A stretch of 39,420 nucleotides of DNA from Pyxidicoccus fallax (GTDB taxonomy: Bacteria > Myxococcota > Myxococcia > Myxococcales > Myxococcaceae), in contig NZ_JABBJJ010000086.1 of NCBI RefSeq assembly GCF_012933655.1, positions 1 through 39,420 on the forward strand, in the 5' to 3' direction. Below, one piece after another: positions 10,020 to 16,790 of this stretch (the stretch's first letter is position 1; the number at the start of each line of letters is the position of its first letter). A program made the position numbers and the translations under genes. Under the pieces are notes generated by a model. That model ran no database searches. It was not told where the DNA came from and was given only the letters and a program-made list of their open reading frames with translations.

Positions 10020-10691
10020 ATGAAGCCTTGGGAGACGCTCGACACCGCGCAGGTCCCGGACGTGGGGGAAGTCACCCTCGCCCGCCGGGGAGACGAGTAC
10101 GTCCTGCGGGTACGCGGGCAGACGCTCATGTCCAGCCGGCGGCATGGCTCGGAGGAGTCCCTGGCGGAGGCCGGATGCGCGGACCTCGCCGGCAAGAGCG
10201 GCGCCCGCGTCCTCGTGGGCGGCCTGGGCTTCGGCTACACGGTGCGCGCCGTGCTGGACCGCGTCGGCCCCAACGCCCGGGTGACGGTGGCCGAGCTGCT
10301 GCCCGCCGTCATCGCCTGGAACCGGGGGCCCCTCGCCCCGCTCGCGGGCGCGCCGCTCGAGGACCCTCGGGTCACCGTCGTGGAGGGAGACGTGGGCGCC
10401 CTCATGGCCCGTCACACCGCCACCTTCGACGCCATCCTGCTCGACGTGGACAACGGCCCCACCGCCCTCACCCACCCGGACAACCAGGGCCTCTACGGAC
10501 TCGCGGGCCTGGCGCGCGCCTTCCACGCCCTGCGCCCCCGGGGCACGCTCGGCATCTGGAGCGCGGGGCCCGCCCCCGGCTTCGAGCGCCGCATGGGGCA
10601 GGCGGGCTTCACCGTCCAGGTGCTCCACCCCGCCGCGCATGGCACCAAGGGCACGCGCCACACCCTCTTCATGGGCCGGCGCGGGCCCTGA
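10020..10691 (+). CDS. Spermidine-synthase-like SAM-fold protein
   Basis: 223 aa. A Rossmann-type methyltransferase/aminopropyltransferase fold: the glycine loop VLVGGLGFGYTVRAVLD (about 65-80), acidic Glu92 ending the second strand (VTVAELLPAVIAWNR), EGDVGALM (122-129) and LLDVDNGP (140-147). This pattern matches the polyamine aminopropyltransferase/spermidine synthase-like branch, but the N-terminal domain is short and the usual DE.. catalytic motif is replaced by DVDNGP. The true reaction may therefore be methyl transfer or something else. The start ATG at 10020 has only a weak ribosome site. The stop codon lies in the loop of a downstream hairpin. Confidence 0.75.
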   Translation: MKPWETLDTAQVPDVGEVTLARRGDEYVLRVRGQTLMSSRRHGSEESLAEAGCADLAGKSGARVLVGGLGFGYTVRAVLDRVGPNARVTVAELLPAVIAWNRGPLAPLAGAPLEDPRVTVVEGDVGALMARHTATFDAILLDVDNGPTALTHPDNQGLYGLAGLARAFHALRPRGTLGIWSAGPAPGFERRMGQAGFTVQVLHPAAHGTKGTRHTLFMGRRGP

Positions 10692-10703
10692 GCACCGGGC
10701 CCG
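10682..10703 (+). terminator. Probable terminator over the stop of the spermidine-synthase-like gene
   Basis: CGGGCCC (10682-10688) and GGGCCCG (10697-10703) form a perfect 7-bp stem with an 8-nt loop holding the TGA stop, followed by a modestly T-rich tract (TCAGGGTTTCTTCC). Confidence 0.45.
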
Positions 10704-10775
10704 TCAGGGTTTCTTCCGCCGCGCCGTCCTTCTGAATCGAGCGCGCCCGGCCGAAGAGGTCCTACACGCTTGGAA

Positions 10776-10847
10776 GACGGTTCGACTCCGTCCGCCTCCA
10801 CTCCATGGGGGCGCCGCCGAGGGATCGGCATCTGACTCTTAATCAGA
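10776..10847 (+). tRNA. Candidate circularly permuted tRNA, anticodon CUU, G3-U70 acceptor pair
   Basis: All tRNA arms are present, but the 3' half comes first. In order: T-arm GACGG-TTCGACT-CCGTC (10776-10792, perfect 5-bp stem, canonical loop), 3' acceptor strand CGCCTCC (10793-10799), discriminator A (10800), six linker bases (10801-10806), 5' acceptor strand GGGGGCG (10807-10813), two bases, D-arm GCCG-AGGGAT-CGGC (10816-10829), one base, and anticodon arm TCTGA-CTCTTAA-TCAGA (10831-10847). The acceptor strands pair over all 7 positions, with one G-U at 3-70, and the segment lengths 7/2/4/4/1/5/7/5 match standard numbering. The anticodon CUU is for lysine, while G3-U70 plus A73 is the alanine signature. 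C at position 8 and a 6-nt D-loop are atypical. CCAA (10851-10854) could pair with TTGG (10770-10773) as a variable stem. No promoter or encoded CCA is clear. Two abutting tRNA fragments are the alternative. Confidence 0.5.
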
Positions 10848-10894
10848 ACCCCAAAATGGCTTGTTCACTCGGGCGCGCTCAAGCCTCCCCTTCC

Positions 10895-12217
10895 TCAGGA
10901 CACCGGTGCTTCCGCCGTGCCCTCACGCGCCGACAGGCGCATCGGCTGCGCACGGCCGTAGGTCAGTGAGCGCCACAGCCACTCGGCCGGGCCGAAGCGG
11001 AAGCGCGCCAGCCACCAGTGGCTGAGCACCACCTGCACGGCGAAGACGACGAAGCAGATGGCGACCACGCGCGACGACGGCAGCTTGCCGATGAGCCCCA
11101 GTCCCCAGCCGTTGTAGATGCACACGCTCACCACGGACTGGAGCAGGTACTGGCTGAGCGCCATGCGCCCCACCGGCCCCAGCACGCCCAGCACCCGCTG
11201 CCAGCGCACGCGCTGGAACAGCAGCGCGAACAGGGCCACATACCCCGCCGCCATCGCCAGGAAGCCCAGCTCCTGGAGGGCGTTCAGGTAGAACATCCAG
11301 GCGCTGTCCCCCGCCGTGCCCAGCTTCCCCATGCTGCGCAGGCGGTACATCACCAGCCCGGTGCCGTTGATGACCACGCCCGCGCTCAGCCCCCACGCCA
11401 CCAGCCGCCGCAGCAGGGGCCGGTGACGCTCCACGTCCTGCAACAGCAGGAGCCGTCCCGCGAGCAGGCCGAAGAGGAAGCGGGCGAGGATGAAGCCCAT
11501 CCACTTGAGGCGGTCCAGGCGCATGAACGTGTCGATGAAGTACCGCCCGTTGCCCGCCTGCGCCGTCCACAGCGAGTGACTGGAGAGCGCCTCCAGGAAC
11601 GCGGCCCGCTGTGCGGCGGCCTCGGCCTGGGTGGCCTTCGCCAGCTCCGCCGCCGCCTCCGCGCCGTACAGCCACACCGGCCCGAAGCGCTGCAGCGTGG
11701 GCAGCACGAGCGACATCGTCACCATCAGCCCCACCGCCCAGCCCAGCACCGCCCGGTGGGAGCGGGCGCGGAACAGCAGCAGCAGGAAGCCCACCATCGC
11801 GTAGGTGTGGAGGATGTCGCCCACCCAGATGGCGAACAGGTGCACGAAGCCGATGCCCATCAGGATGAGCAGCCGCCGCAGGTACAGCGGGACGATGGAG
11901 CTGCCCCGGGCCTCGGCCCGCGTCATCTGGATGGAGAAGCCCAGCCCGAAGAGGAACGCGAAGATGGTGATGAACTTCTGGTTCACCAGGAACTGGTAGG
12001 CCGAGCCGACGACCATCTCGAGCATCGGCGCCCCCATCGCCTGGGCCTGCTCGCGCGGCAGCAGCGTCCGACCGCTGAACCAGGTGATGCTGTTGGACAG
12101 GAACACGCCAAACAGCGCGAAGCCACGCAGCGCGTCCAACAGGACGACCCGCTCGGCGAGCCCCACCGGACGGGCCACGGTGTCAGCAGTCACCGTGGGA
12201 GGAGTGTTTTCGGACAT
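10895..12217 (-). CDS. DUF418 family multi-pass membrane protein
   Basis: 440 aa. An integral inner-membrane protein with about nine or ten hydrophobic segments. The N-terminal RVVLLDALRGFALFGVFLSN is the signature of the family related to acyltransferase-3/heparan N-acetyltransferase-type membrane proteins. The C-terminal part (VLGPVGRMALSQYLLQSVVS ... ARFRFGPAEWLWRSLTYG) is the DUF418 domain. Length is typical. ATG at 12217 begins just before the conserved region; GGGAGG lies about 14 nt upstream, a rather long spacing. Biochemical function is not established for the family. It converges on the permuted tRNA candidate. Confidence 0.88.
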   Translation of the reverse strand: MSENTPPTVTADTVARPVGLAERVVLLDALRGFALFGVFLSNSITWFSGRTLLPREQAQAMGAPMLEMVVGSAYQFLVNQKFITIFAFLFGLGFSIQMTRAEARGSSIVPLYLRRLLILMGIGFVHLFAIWVGDILHTYAMVGFLLLLFRARSHRAVLGWAVGLMVTMSLVLPTLQRFGPVWLYGAEAAAELAKATQAEAAAQRAAFLEALSSHSLWTAQAGNGRYFIDTFMRLDRLKWMGFILARFLFGLLAGRLLLLQDVERHRPLLRRLVAWGLSAGVVINGTGLVMYRLRSMGKLGTAGDSAWMFYLNALQELGFLAMAAGYVALFALLFQRVRWQRVLGVLGPVGRMALSQYLLQSVVSVCIYNGWGLGLIGKLPSSRVVAICFVVFAVQVVLSHWWLARFRFGPAEWLWRSLTYGRAQPMRLSAREGTAEAPVS

Positions 12218-12358
12218 GCGTCCAGCAGACGCCTCCCGCCCGAAAGCGTCAACTTCGCCCAGGAGTCGTTCACGCCCGGAAGCACTCCGGGGACTCACCG
12301 TGCGGACCGTCTCCGCGAATTCCTGGAAATGGGCCCGACTCCCGGCCCACGGCCCCCG

Positions 12359-13327
12359 TCACGCCGAGCGCAGCGCCGGCAGCACCTTCTCGCCGAAGGC
12401 CTGGATGTACGCTTCCTGCCCGCGGTTGACGTTGTGCAGGTACAGGTGGCTGAACCCGAGCTTCACGTCCTCGGCCAGCCAGTCGATATGGCGCTGGAGG
12501 CTGGAGGAGATGCGCACGTTGCCCTCCAAATCCTTGGGCTGCACCGTCTTCGCCATCTCCGCGAACTGCGAGGGCCGGCGCAGGTCCGTGAGCACCGAGC
12601 TGGCGAAGATGTTCGCCGCCCACTGCTCCAGGGCGCCCTGCACCGCGGCCTTCTCGTCCTCCGCCCACGACAGCTGGACCTTGAGGAACATGGGCTTGCC
12701 CTCGCCGCCGCCGCGCCGGAACGCGTCCACCATCTTCCGCAATTCCGCGGGCGGCTTGCTGATGGTGATGAGCCCGTCCGCCCAGCCGCCCACCCACTCG
12801 GCCGTCGCGGGAGTAATCGCCGCGCCCACCAGCATGGGCGGCTTCGCCGGGCGCGAGTAGAGCTTCGCGTCCTCCACCGTGACGAGCCCCCGGTACGTCA
12901 CCGTCTCGCCCCGGAAGAGCGCGCGCATGATTTCCACGCACTCCAACAACCGCGCGTTGCGCTGGTCCTTCGCCGGCCACGGCTGGCCGGTGATGCCCTC
13001 GTTGACGAGCTGCCCGCTGCCCAGCGCCGCCCAGGCGCGGCCGGGGAACATCTCCGCGAGCGTGCCCAGCGCCTGCGCGATGATGGCCGGGTGGTAGCGC
13101 TGTCCGGGCGCATTCACGACGCCCACGCTCGCCAGCTTCGTGCTGGCCAGCGCCGCGCCCATCCAGCTCCAGGCGAAGCCGCTGTGCCCCTGGGCGTCCG
13201 TCCAGGGGTGGAAGTGGTCCGAGTTGAGCGCCGCCATGAAGCCCGCGGCGTCGGCCTGACGCACCAGGCGCAGCAGCTCGCTCGGGGGAAACTGTTCGTG
13301 GGAGGCGTGATAGCCGAGGGTGACCAT
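12359..13327 (-). CDS. LLM-class flavin oxidoreductase (non-F420 type)
   Basis: 322 aa with the bacterial luciferase-like TIM barrel: MVTLGYHASHEQFPPSELLRL, then AALNSDHFHPW, GQRYHPAIIAQALGTLAEMFPGR, PPMLVGAAITPATAEWVGGWADGLI, and a C-terminal LGFSHLYLHNVN. The pattern resembles the group annotated as probable non-F420 flavinoid oxidoreductases (TIGR03885), so FMN or FAD rather than F420 is the likely cofactor. The substrate is unknown. The start at 13327 matches the family N terminus; the ribosome site is weak. It is divergent from the TreS-like gene with 167 bp between them. To my recollection this family and TreS-like genes are often neighbours, but that needs checking. Confidence 0.82.
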   Translation of the reverse strand: MVTLGYHASHEQFPPSELLRLVRQADAAGFMAALNSDHFHPWTDAQGHSGFAWSWMGAALASTKLASVGVVNAPGQRYHPAIIAQALGTLAEMFPGRAWAALGSGQLVNEGITGQPWPAKDQRNARLLECVEIMRALFRGETVTYRGLVTVEDAKLYSRPAKPPMLVGAAITPATAEWVGGWADGLITISKPPAELRKMVDAFRRGGGEGKPMFLKVQLSWAEDEKAAVQGALEQWAANIFASSVLTDLRRPSQFAEMAKTVQPKDLEGNVRISSSLQRHIDWLAEDVKLGFSHLYLHNVNRGQEAYIQAFGEKVLPALRSA

Positions 13328-13494
13328 GCTTCGGCCACGTTGGTCTCGGCCATCGAACACCGCGAGCCTCGCGTGCGCCCGAGTGTCCGGTGATGGAAGC
13401 CCCGCCCCTCGTGCTGTGCGCTGGCGCACGCCCCTGACAGGTTCCGCTGCCGCCTTCGAGGCATCACCCCCACCCTTCCGTCCGAGGAGACGGG

Positions 13495-15159
13495 ATGATT
13501 CAGGACCTCTGGTACAAGAACGCCGTCGTCTACTGCCTGGACGTCGAGACGTTCATGGACGGCAACGGTGACGGGGTGGGCGACTTCGTCGGACTCCAGC
13601 GGCGGCTGGACTACCTCGCGGGCCTGGGCGTCACCTGCCTGTGGCTGATGCCCTTCCACCCCACGCCCAACCGCGACAACGGCTACGACATCACCGACCA
13701 CTACGGCGTGGACCCGCGGCTGGGCTCGCCCGGCGACTTCGTGGAGTTCACCCACCAAGCGAAGCAGCACGGCATGCGCGTCATCATCGACCTGGTGGTC
13801 AACCACACCAGCGACCGGCACCCGTGGTTCCAGGCGGCGCGCAAGGACCCGAACAGCCGCTTCCGCGACTTCTACGTCTGGGCGGACAAGAAGCCGAAGG
13901 ACGCCCACAAGGGCATGGTGTTCCCGGGCTCGCAGAGCACGACGTGGACGTACGACCGCGACGCGAAGGCCTGGTACTTCCACCGCTTCTTCCCCTTCCA
14001 GCCCGAGCTGAACATCGCCAACCCCGCCGTGCGCGAGGAGCTGCTCAAGGTGATGGGCTACTGGCTGGAGCTGGGCGTGTCCGGCTTCCGGGTGGACGCG
14101 GTGCCCTTCCTCATCGAGACCAAGGGCCTGAAGAACCACGGCATCAAGGACCCGTACGAGCTGCTGCGCGAGATGCGCGAGTTCCTCTCGTGGCGCAGCG
14201 GCGACGCCATCCTCCTGGCCGAGGCGAACGTCACCATGGACGAGGTGACGAACTTCTTCGGCACGGACGGGGACCGCATGCAGATGGTCTTCAACTTCGC
14301 CGCGAACCAGAACCTCTTCCTCTCGCTGGTGACGGAGGACGCCACGCCGCTGGCGCAGTCGCTCGGCTCCGCGCCGCGCCTGCCGCACACCGCGCAGTGG
14401 GCCAACTTCCTGCGCAACCACGACGAGCTGGACCTGGGGCGGCTGTCCGCCACGGCGCGCAAGCGCATCTTCGCGGAGCTGGGCCCGGAGCCGAAGATGC
14501 AGCTCTACGGCCGCGGGCTGCGGCGTCGCCTGGCGCCCATGCTGTCCGCGGACCGGCGCCGGCTGGAATTGGCCTTCAGCCTGATGCTGTCCCTGCCGGG
14601 CACGCCGGTGCTCTGGTACGGCGACGAGCTGGGCATGGGCGAGAACCTGTCCCTCCACGAGCGCCAGGCCGTACGCACGCCGATGCAGTGGTCCGCCGAG
14701 CCGCACGGCGGCTTCACGCGCGCGCCCGAGCCCTTCCGGCCGGTGGTGGCCGAGGCCCCCTACGGCTACCCGCACGTGAATGTGGAAACGCAGCGGAGGG
14801 ACCCGGCGTCGCTGCTCAACTGGATGGAGCGCATGGTGCGCCTGCGCAAGGAGTGCCCGGAGCTGGGCTGGGGCGAGTGGCGCCTCTTGCGCGTGAAGCC
14901 GGAGCACGTGCTCGCGCTGCGGTACGACTGGCGCGGCGAGTCGCTGGTGACGCTGCACAACCTGTCCGGCAAGGCGTGCGAGGTGAGCTTCTCCCCGGGC
15001 GGGCCTCCTTCGCGGCTCGTCCACGCACTGTCGGACGCGCACTCGCCGCCGGGGAAGAACGGCCGGCACCGCGTGACGCTGGAGGGCTACGGCTATCGCT
15101 GGTTCCGCATGGAGCCCCCCACCGGTCCCCAGGCACCTCCCCGGCCGAACGTTCGATGA
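13495..15159 (+). CDS. GH13 alpha-glucan enzyme, trehalose synthase (TreS)-like
   Basis: 554 aa, similar to TreS, which interconverts maltose and trehalose in the cytoplasm. WYKNAVVYCLDVETFMDGNGDG, VNHTSDRHPWFQAARKD, GVSGFRVDAVPFL (nucleophile Asp201), LLAEANV (acid/base Glu243), LRNHDELDL (Asp310), SLPGTPVLWYGDELGMG and VRTPMQWS are the GH13 and TreS-type motifs. The final 80 residues form the C-terminal beta domain. ATG at 13495 has GAGGAGACGGG directly upstream. TreS proper usually has a longer His-rich region near the first strand; here CLDVETF replaces QLHV.AF, so an amylase-type specificity is possible. The neighbouring kinase and second GH13 gene suggest a storage-glucan or trehalose locus. 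Confidence 0.85.
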   Translation: MIQDLWYKNAVVYCLDVETFMDGNGDGVGDFVGLQRRLDYLAGLGVTCLWLMPFHPTPNRDNGYDITDHYGVDPRLGSPGDFVEFTHQAKQHGMRVIIDLVVNHTSDRHPWFQAARKDPNSRFRDFYVWADKKPKDAHKGMVFPGSQSTTWTYDRDAKAWYFHRFFPFQPELNIANPAVREELLKVMGYWLELGVSGFRVDAVPFLIETKGLKNHGIKDPYELLREMREFLSWRSGDAILLAEANVTMDEVTNFFGTDGDRMQMVFNFAANQNLFLSLVTEDATPLAQSLGSAPRLPHTAQWANFLRNHDELDLGRLSATARKRIFAELGPEPKMQLYGRGLRRRLAPMLSADRRRLELAFSLMLSLPGTPVLWYGDELGMGENLSLHERQAVRTPMQWSAEPHGGFTRAPEPFRPVVAEAPYGYPHVNVETQRRDPASLLNWMERMVRLRKECPELGWGEWRLLRVKPEHVLALRYDWRGESLVTLHNLSGKACEVSFSPGGPPSRLVHALSDAHSPPGKNGRHRVTLEGYGYRWFRMEPPTGPQAPPRPNVR

Positions 15160-15198
15160 TGAGCATTTCCATCATCCCGAAGAGCAACCAGGGGGTAC

Positions 15199-15224
15199 CG
15201 CCACCGAGTGGCGATTCGTATAGC
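15199..15224 (+). promoter_or_regulatory. Inverted repeat with a -10 like box before the kinase gene
   Basis: CGCCAC-CGA-GTGGCG (15199-15213) is a perfect 6-bp inverted repeat, 5 bp before TATAGC (15219-15224), 44 bp upstream of the kinase start. No convincing -35 box is seen. It could be an operator over a promoter. Confidence 0.3.
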
Positions 15225-15267
15225 GAGGGGGCCCATCGCGGCGGGAACGCCGCCTCCGGGATGAGCC

Positions 15268-16365
15268 ATGACCTCGCACCCCCTCCTCCCACCGGACCAG
15301 TACCGCGCCCTCGTGGAGCATCACCCGACGATGATCTGGCGGGCCGGACTCGACGCGAAGTGTGACTACTTCAACGAGACCTGGCTCTCCTTCACCGGGC
15401 GGACCCTGGAGCAGGAGATGGGCAATGGCTGGGCGGAGGGCGTCCATCCGGACGACTTCGACCGCTGCCTGAAAATCTTCCTCGATGGCTTCGGCCGGCG
15501 GCAGCCCTTCGAGATGGAATACCGGCTGCGGCGCCATGACGGCGTGTACCGCTACATCTTCGACCGGGGCGTGCCCTTCTGGGACGACTCCGGGGCCTTC
15601 GCCGGTTTCATCGGCAGCTGCGTGGACGTGCACGAGCGGCGCGAGGCGGACCGGATGAAGACCACCTTCCTGTCGCTCATCGCCCACGAGCTGCGCACGC
15701 CCATCACCTCCATGAATGCGTTCCTGGAGGCGGCCCGCCGCAAGGTTGCACGCGGCGAGAGCATGGATGAGAGCCTGCTCAACCGCCTCAAGGCCCAGAG
15801 CGACAAGTTCGCGGAATTGGTGCGCGAGCTGGGCGACGCGGCGCGGCTGGAGGAGGGCGTGGCGCTCTCCATCCGGCGGGATGAAGTGGACCTGGAGGCG
15901 CTGGTCCGGGAGCACGTGGCGCGGCTCGGACAGGACCTGTCGAGCCGCGTGCGGACCCGCGCCGCGCACGCCTTCGACGTGAAGGTGGAAGGTGGGCCCT
16001 TCCGCGTCCAGGGCGACCGCCAGCGGCTGGAGCAGGTGCTCGGCAACCTCCTGCACAACGCGCTGAAGTATTCCCCGTCCGGCGGCACCGTGCAGGTGGC
16101 GCTGTCGCGCGAGGACTCCGTGTACCGGCTGTCCGTGAGCGACCCGGGCATCGGCATTCCCGCGGAGGAGCTCCCTTGCGTCACCCGGCGCTACTTCCGC
16201 GCGAGCAACGCGTCTCCCGCGAACTACCCCGGCCTGGGCCTGGGGCTCGCCCTGTCACGGGAAATCGCCGAGCAGCATGGCGGCGCCCTCCGAGTCGCCA
16301 GCCAGCTCGGCAGGGGGACCACCGTCACGCTGGAGTTCCCCGCGAGCACGGAGGGAGCGAAGTGA
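15268..16365 (+). CDS. PAS-domain sensor histidine kinase
   Basis: 365 aa, apparently soluble with no membrane segment. A PAS/PAC module occupies roughly residues 10-125 (YRALVEHHPTMIWRAGL ... VHPDDFDRCLKIFLDG ... GFIGSCVDVHER). The dimerisation helix carries LIAHELRTP with phospho-acceptor His140. The ATPase domain has the N-box NLLHNALKYS, G1 box VSDPGIGIP and GLGLGLALSREIAEQHGG. All residues needed for autophosphorylation appear intact. The start ATG at 15268 fits the PAS N terminus, with a weak ribosome site. The stop overlaps the following receiver gene by 4 nt (GTGA), so the two are a coupled two-component pair. The signal is unknown; a cytoplasmic ligand or redox cue is typical for such PAS kinases. 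Confidence 0.93.
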   Translation: MTSHPLLPPDQYRALVEHHPTMIWRAGLDAKCDYFNETWLSFTGRTLEQEMGNGWAEGVHPDDFDRCLKIFLDGFGRRQPFEMEYRLRRHDGVYRYIFDRGVPFWDDSGAFAGFIGSCVDVHERREADRMKTTFLSLIAHELRTPITSMNAFLEAARRKVARGESMDESLLNRLKAQSDKFAELVRELGDAARLEEGVALSIRRDEVDLEALVREHVARLGQDLSSRVRTRAAHAFDVKVEGGPFRVQGDRQRLEQVLGNLLHNALKYSPSGGTVQVALSREDSVYRLSVSDPGIGIPAEELPCVTRRYFRASNASPANYPGLGLGLALSREIAEQHGGALRVASQLGRGTTVTLEFPASTEGAK

Positions 16366-16790
16366 AGCGCGTGCTGCTCGTGGATGATGACCCGGACATC
16401 CTGGACAGCATCGCGGCGGTGCTGGAGCTGGACTACGAGGTCGCTGTCGCCCTGAATGGCGCCGAGGCACTGAAGCAGCTCGACGGCGGAGGCTTCGACG
16501 CCGTGGTGCTGGACATGATGATGCCGGTGCTCGACGGCGCGGGCTTCATGGCGGCCCTCCGGGAGCGGGGCCTCCAGGTTCCCGTCCTCCTGGTCTCCGC
16601 GGGGCGGGACCTCGCCGCGCGGTGCCGCGTGCTCGGCGCCTCTGATTACCTCCCCAAGCCCTTCGACATGGGGGAGCTGGAGCAACGGCTCGCGCGCATC
16701 ATCCAGGACAACGCTCACGCCCGGCGTAGCACGCAGCCGGAGATGGGCGGCAGGGCGCCGAGCTGGAGCCGCCCACCCCGCATGGAATAG
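16362..16790 (+). CDS. Single-domain response regulator (receiver only)
   Basis: 142 aa. A CheY-like receiver: RVLLVDDDPDILDS with the acid pair Asp8/Asp9, VVLDMMMP with phospho-acceptor Asp51, VLLVSAG with the conserved Ser, and LPKPF with Lys99. There is no output domain, so it probably acts by protein contact or in a phosphorelay. The start is GTG at 16362, overlapping the kinase stop, with GGAGGGAG upstream. The fold ends near residue 120; the last 20-25 residues are read from DNA that also encodes the C terminus of the convergent GH13 gene (overlap 16715-16790) and look non-conserved. The cognate kinase is almost certainly the preceding gene. Confidence 0.9.
   Translation: MKRVLLVDDDPDILDSIAAVLELDYEVAVALNGAEALKQLDGGGFDAVVLDMMMPVLDGAGFMAALRERGLQVPVLLVSAGRDLAARCRVLGASDYLPKPFDMGELEQRLARIIQDNAHARRSTQPEMGGRAPSWSRPPRME

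Noticed and set aside
10776-10806. Phage or element attachment site made of a tRNA 3' fragment
   Set aside because: It was plausible from the T-arm plus acceptor end alone, but no integrase or mobile gene is nearby and the following 5' half pairs with it over the full acceptor stem. Kept as the alternative.
10776-10847. Permuted tmRNA (ssrA)
   Set aside because: The T-arm and acceptor look tmRNA-like at first, but no tag reading frame or pseudoknot region is present and a complete 5-bp anticodon arm with a normal 7-nt loop is.
11018-13393. Long plus-strand open frame opposite the DUF418 and LLM genes
   Set aside because: His/Arg/Gln-rich shadow composition; both opposing genes have recognisable families.
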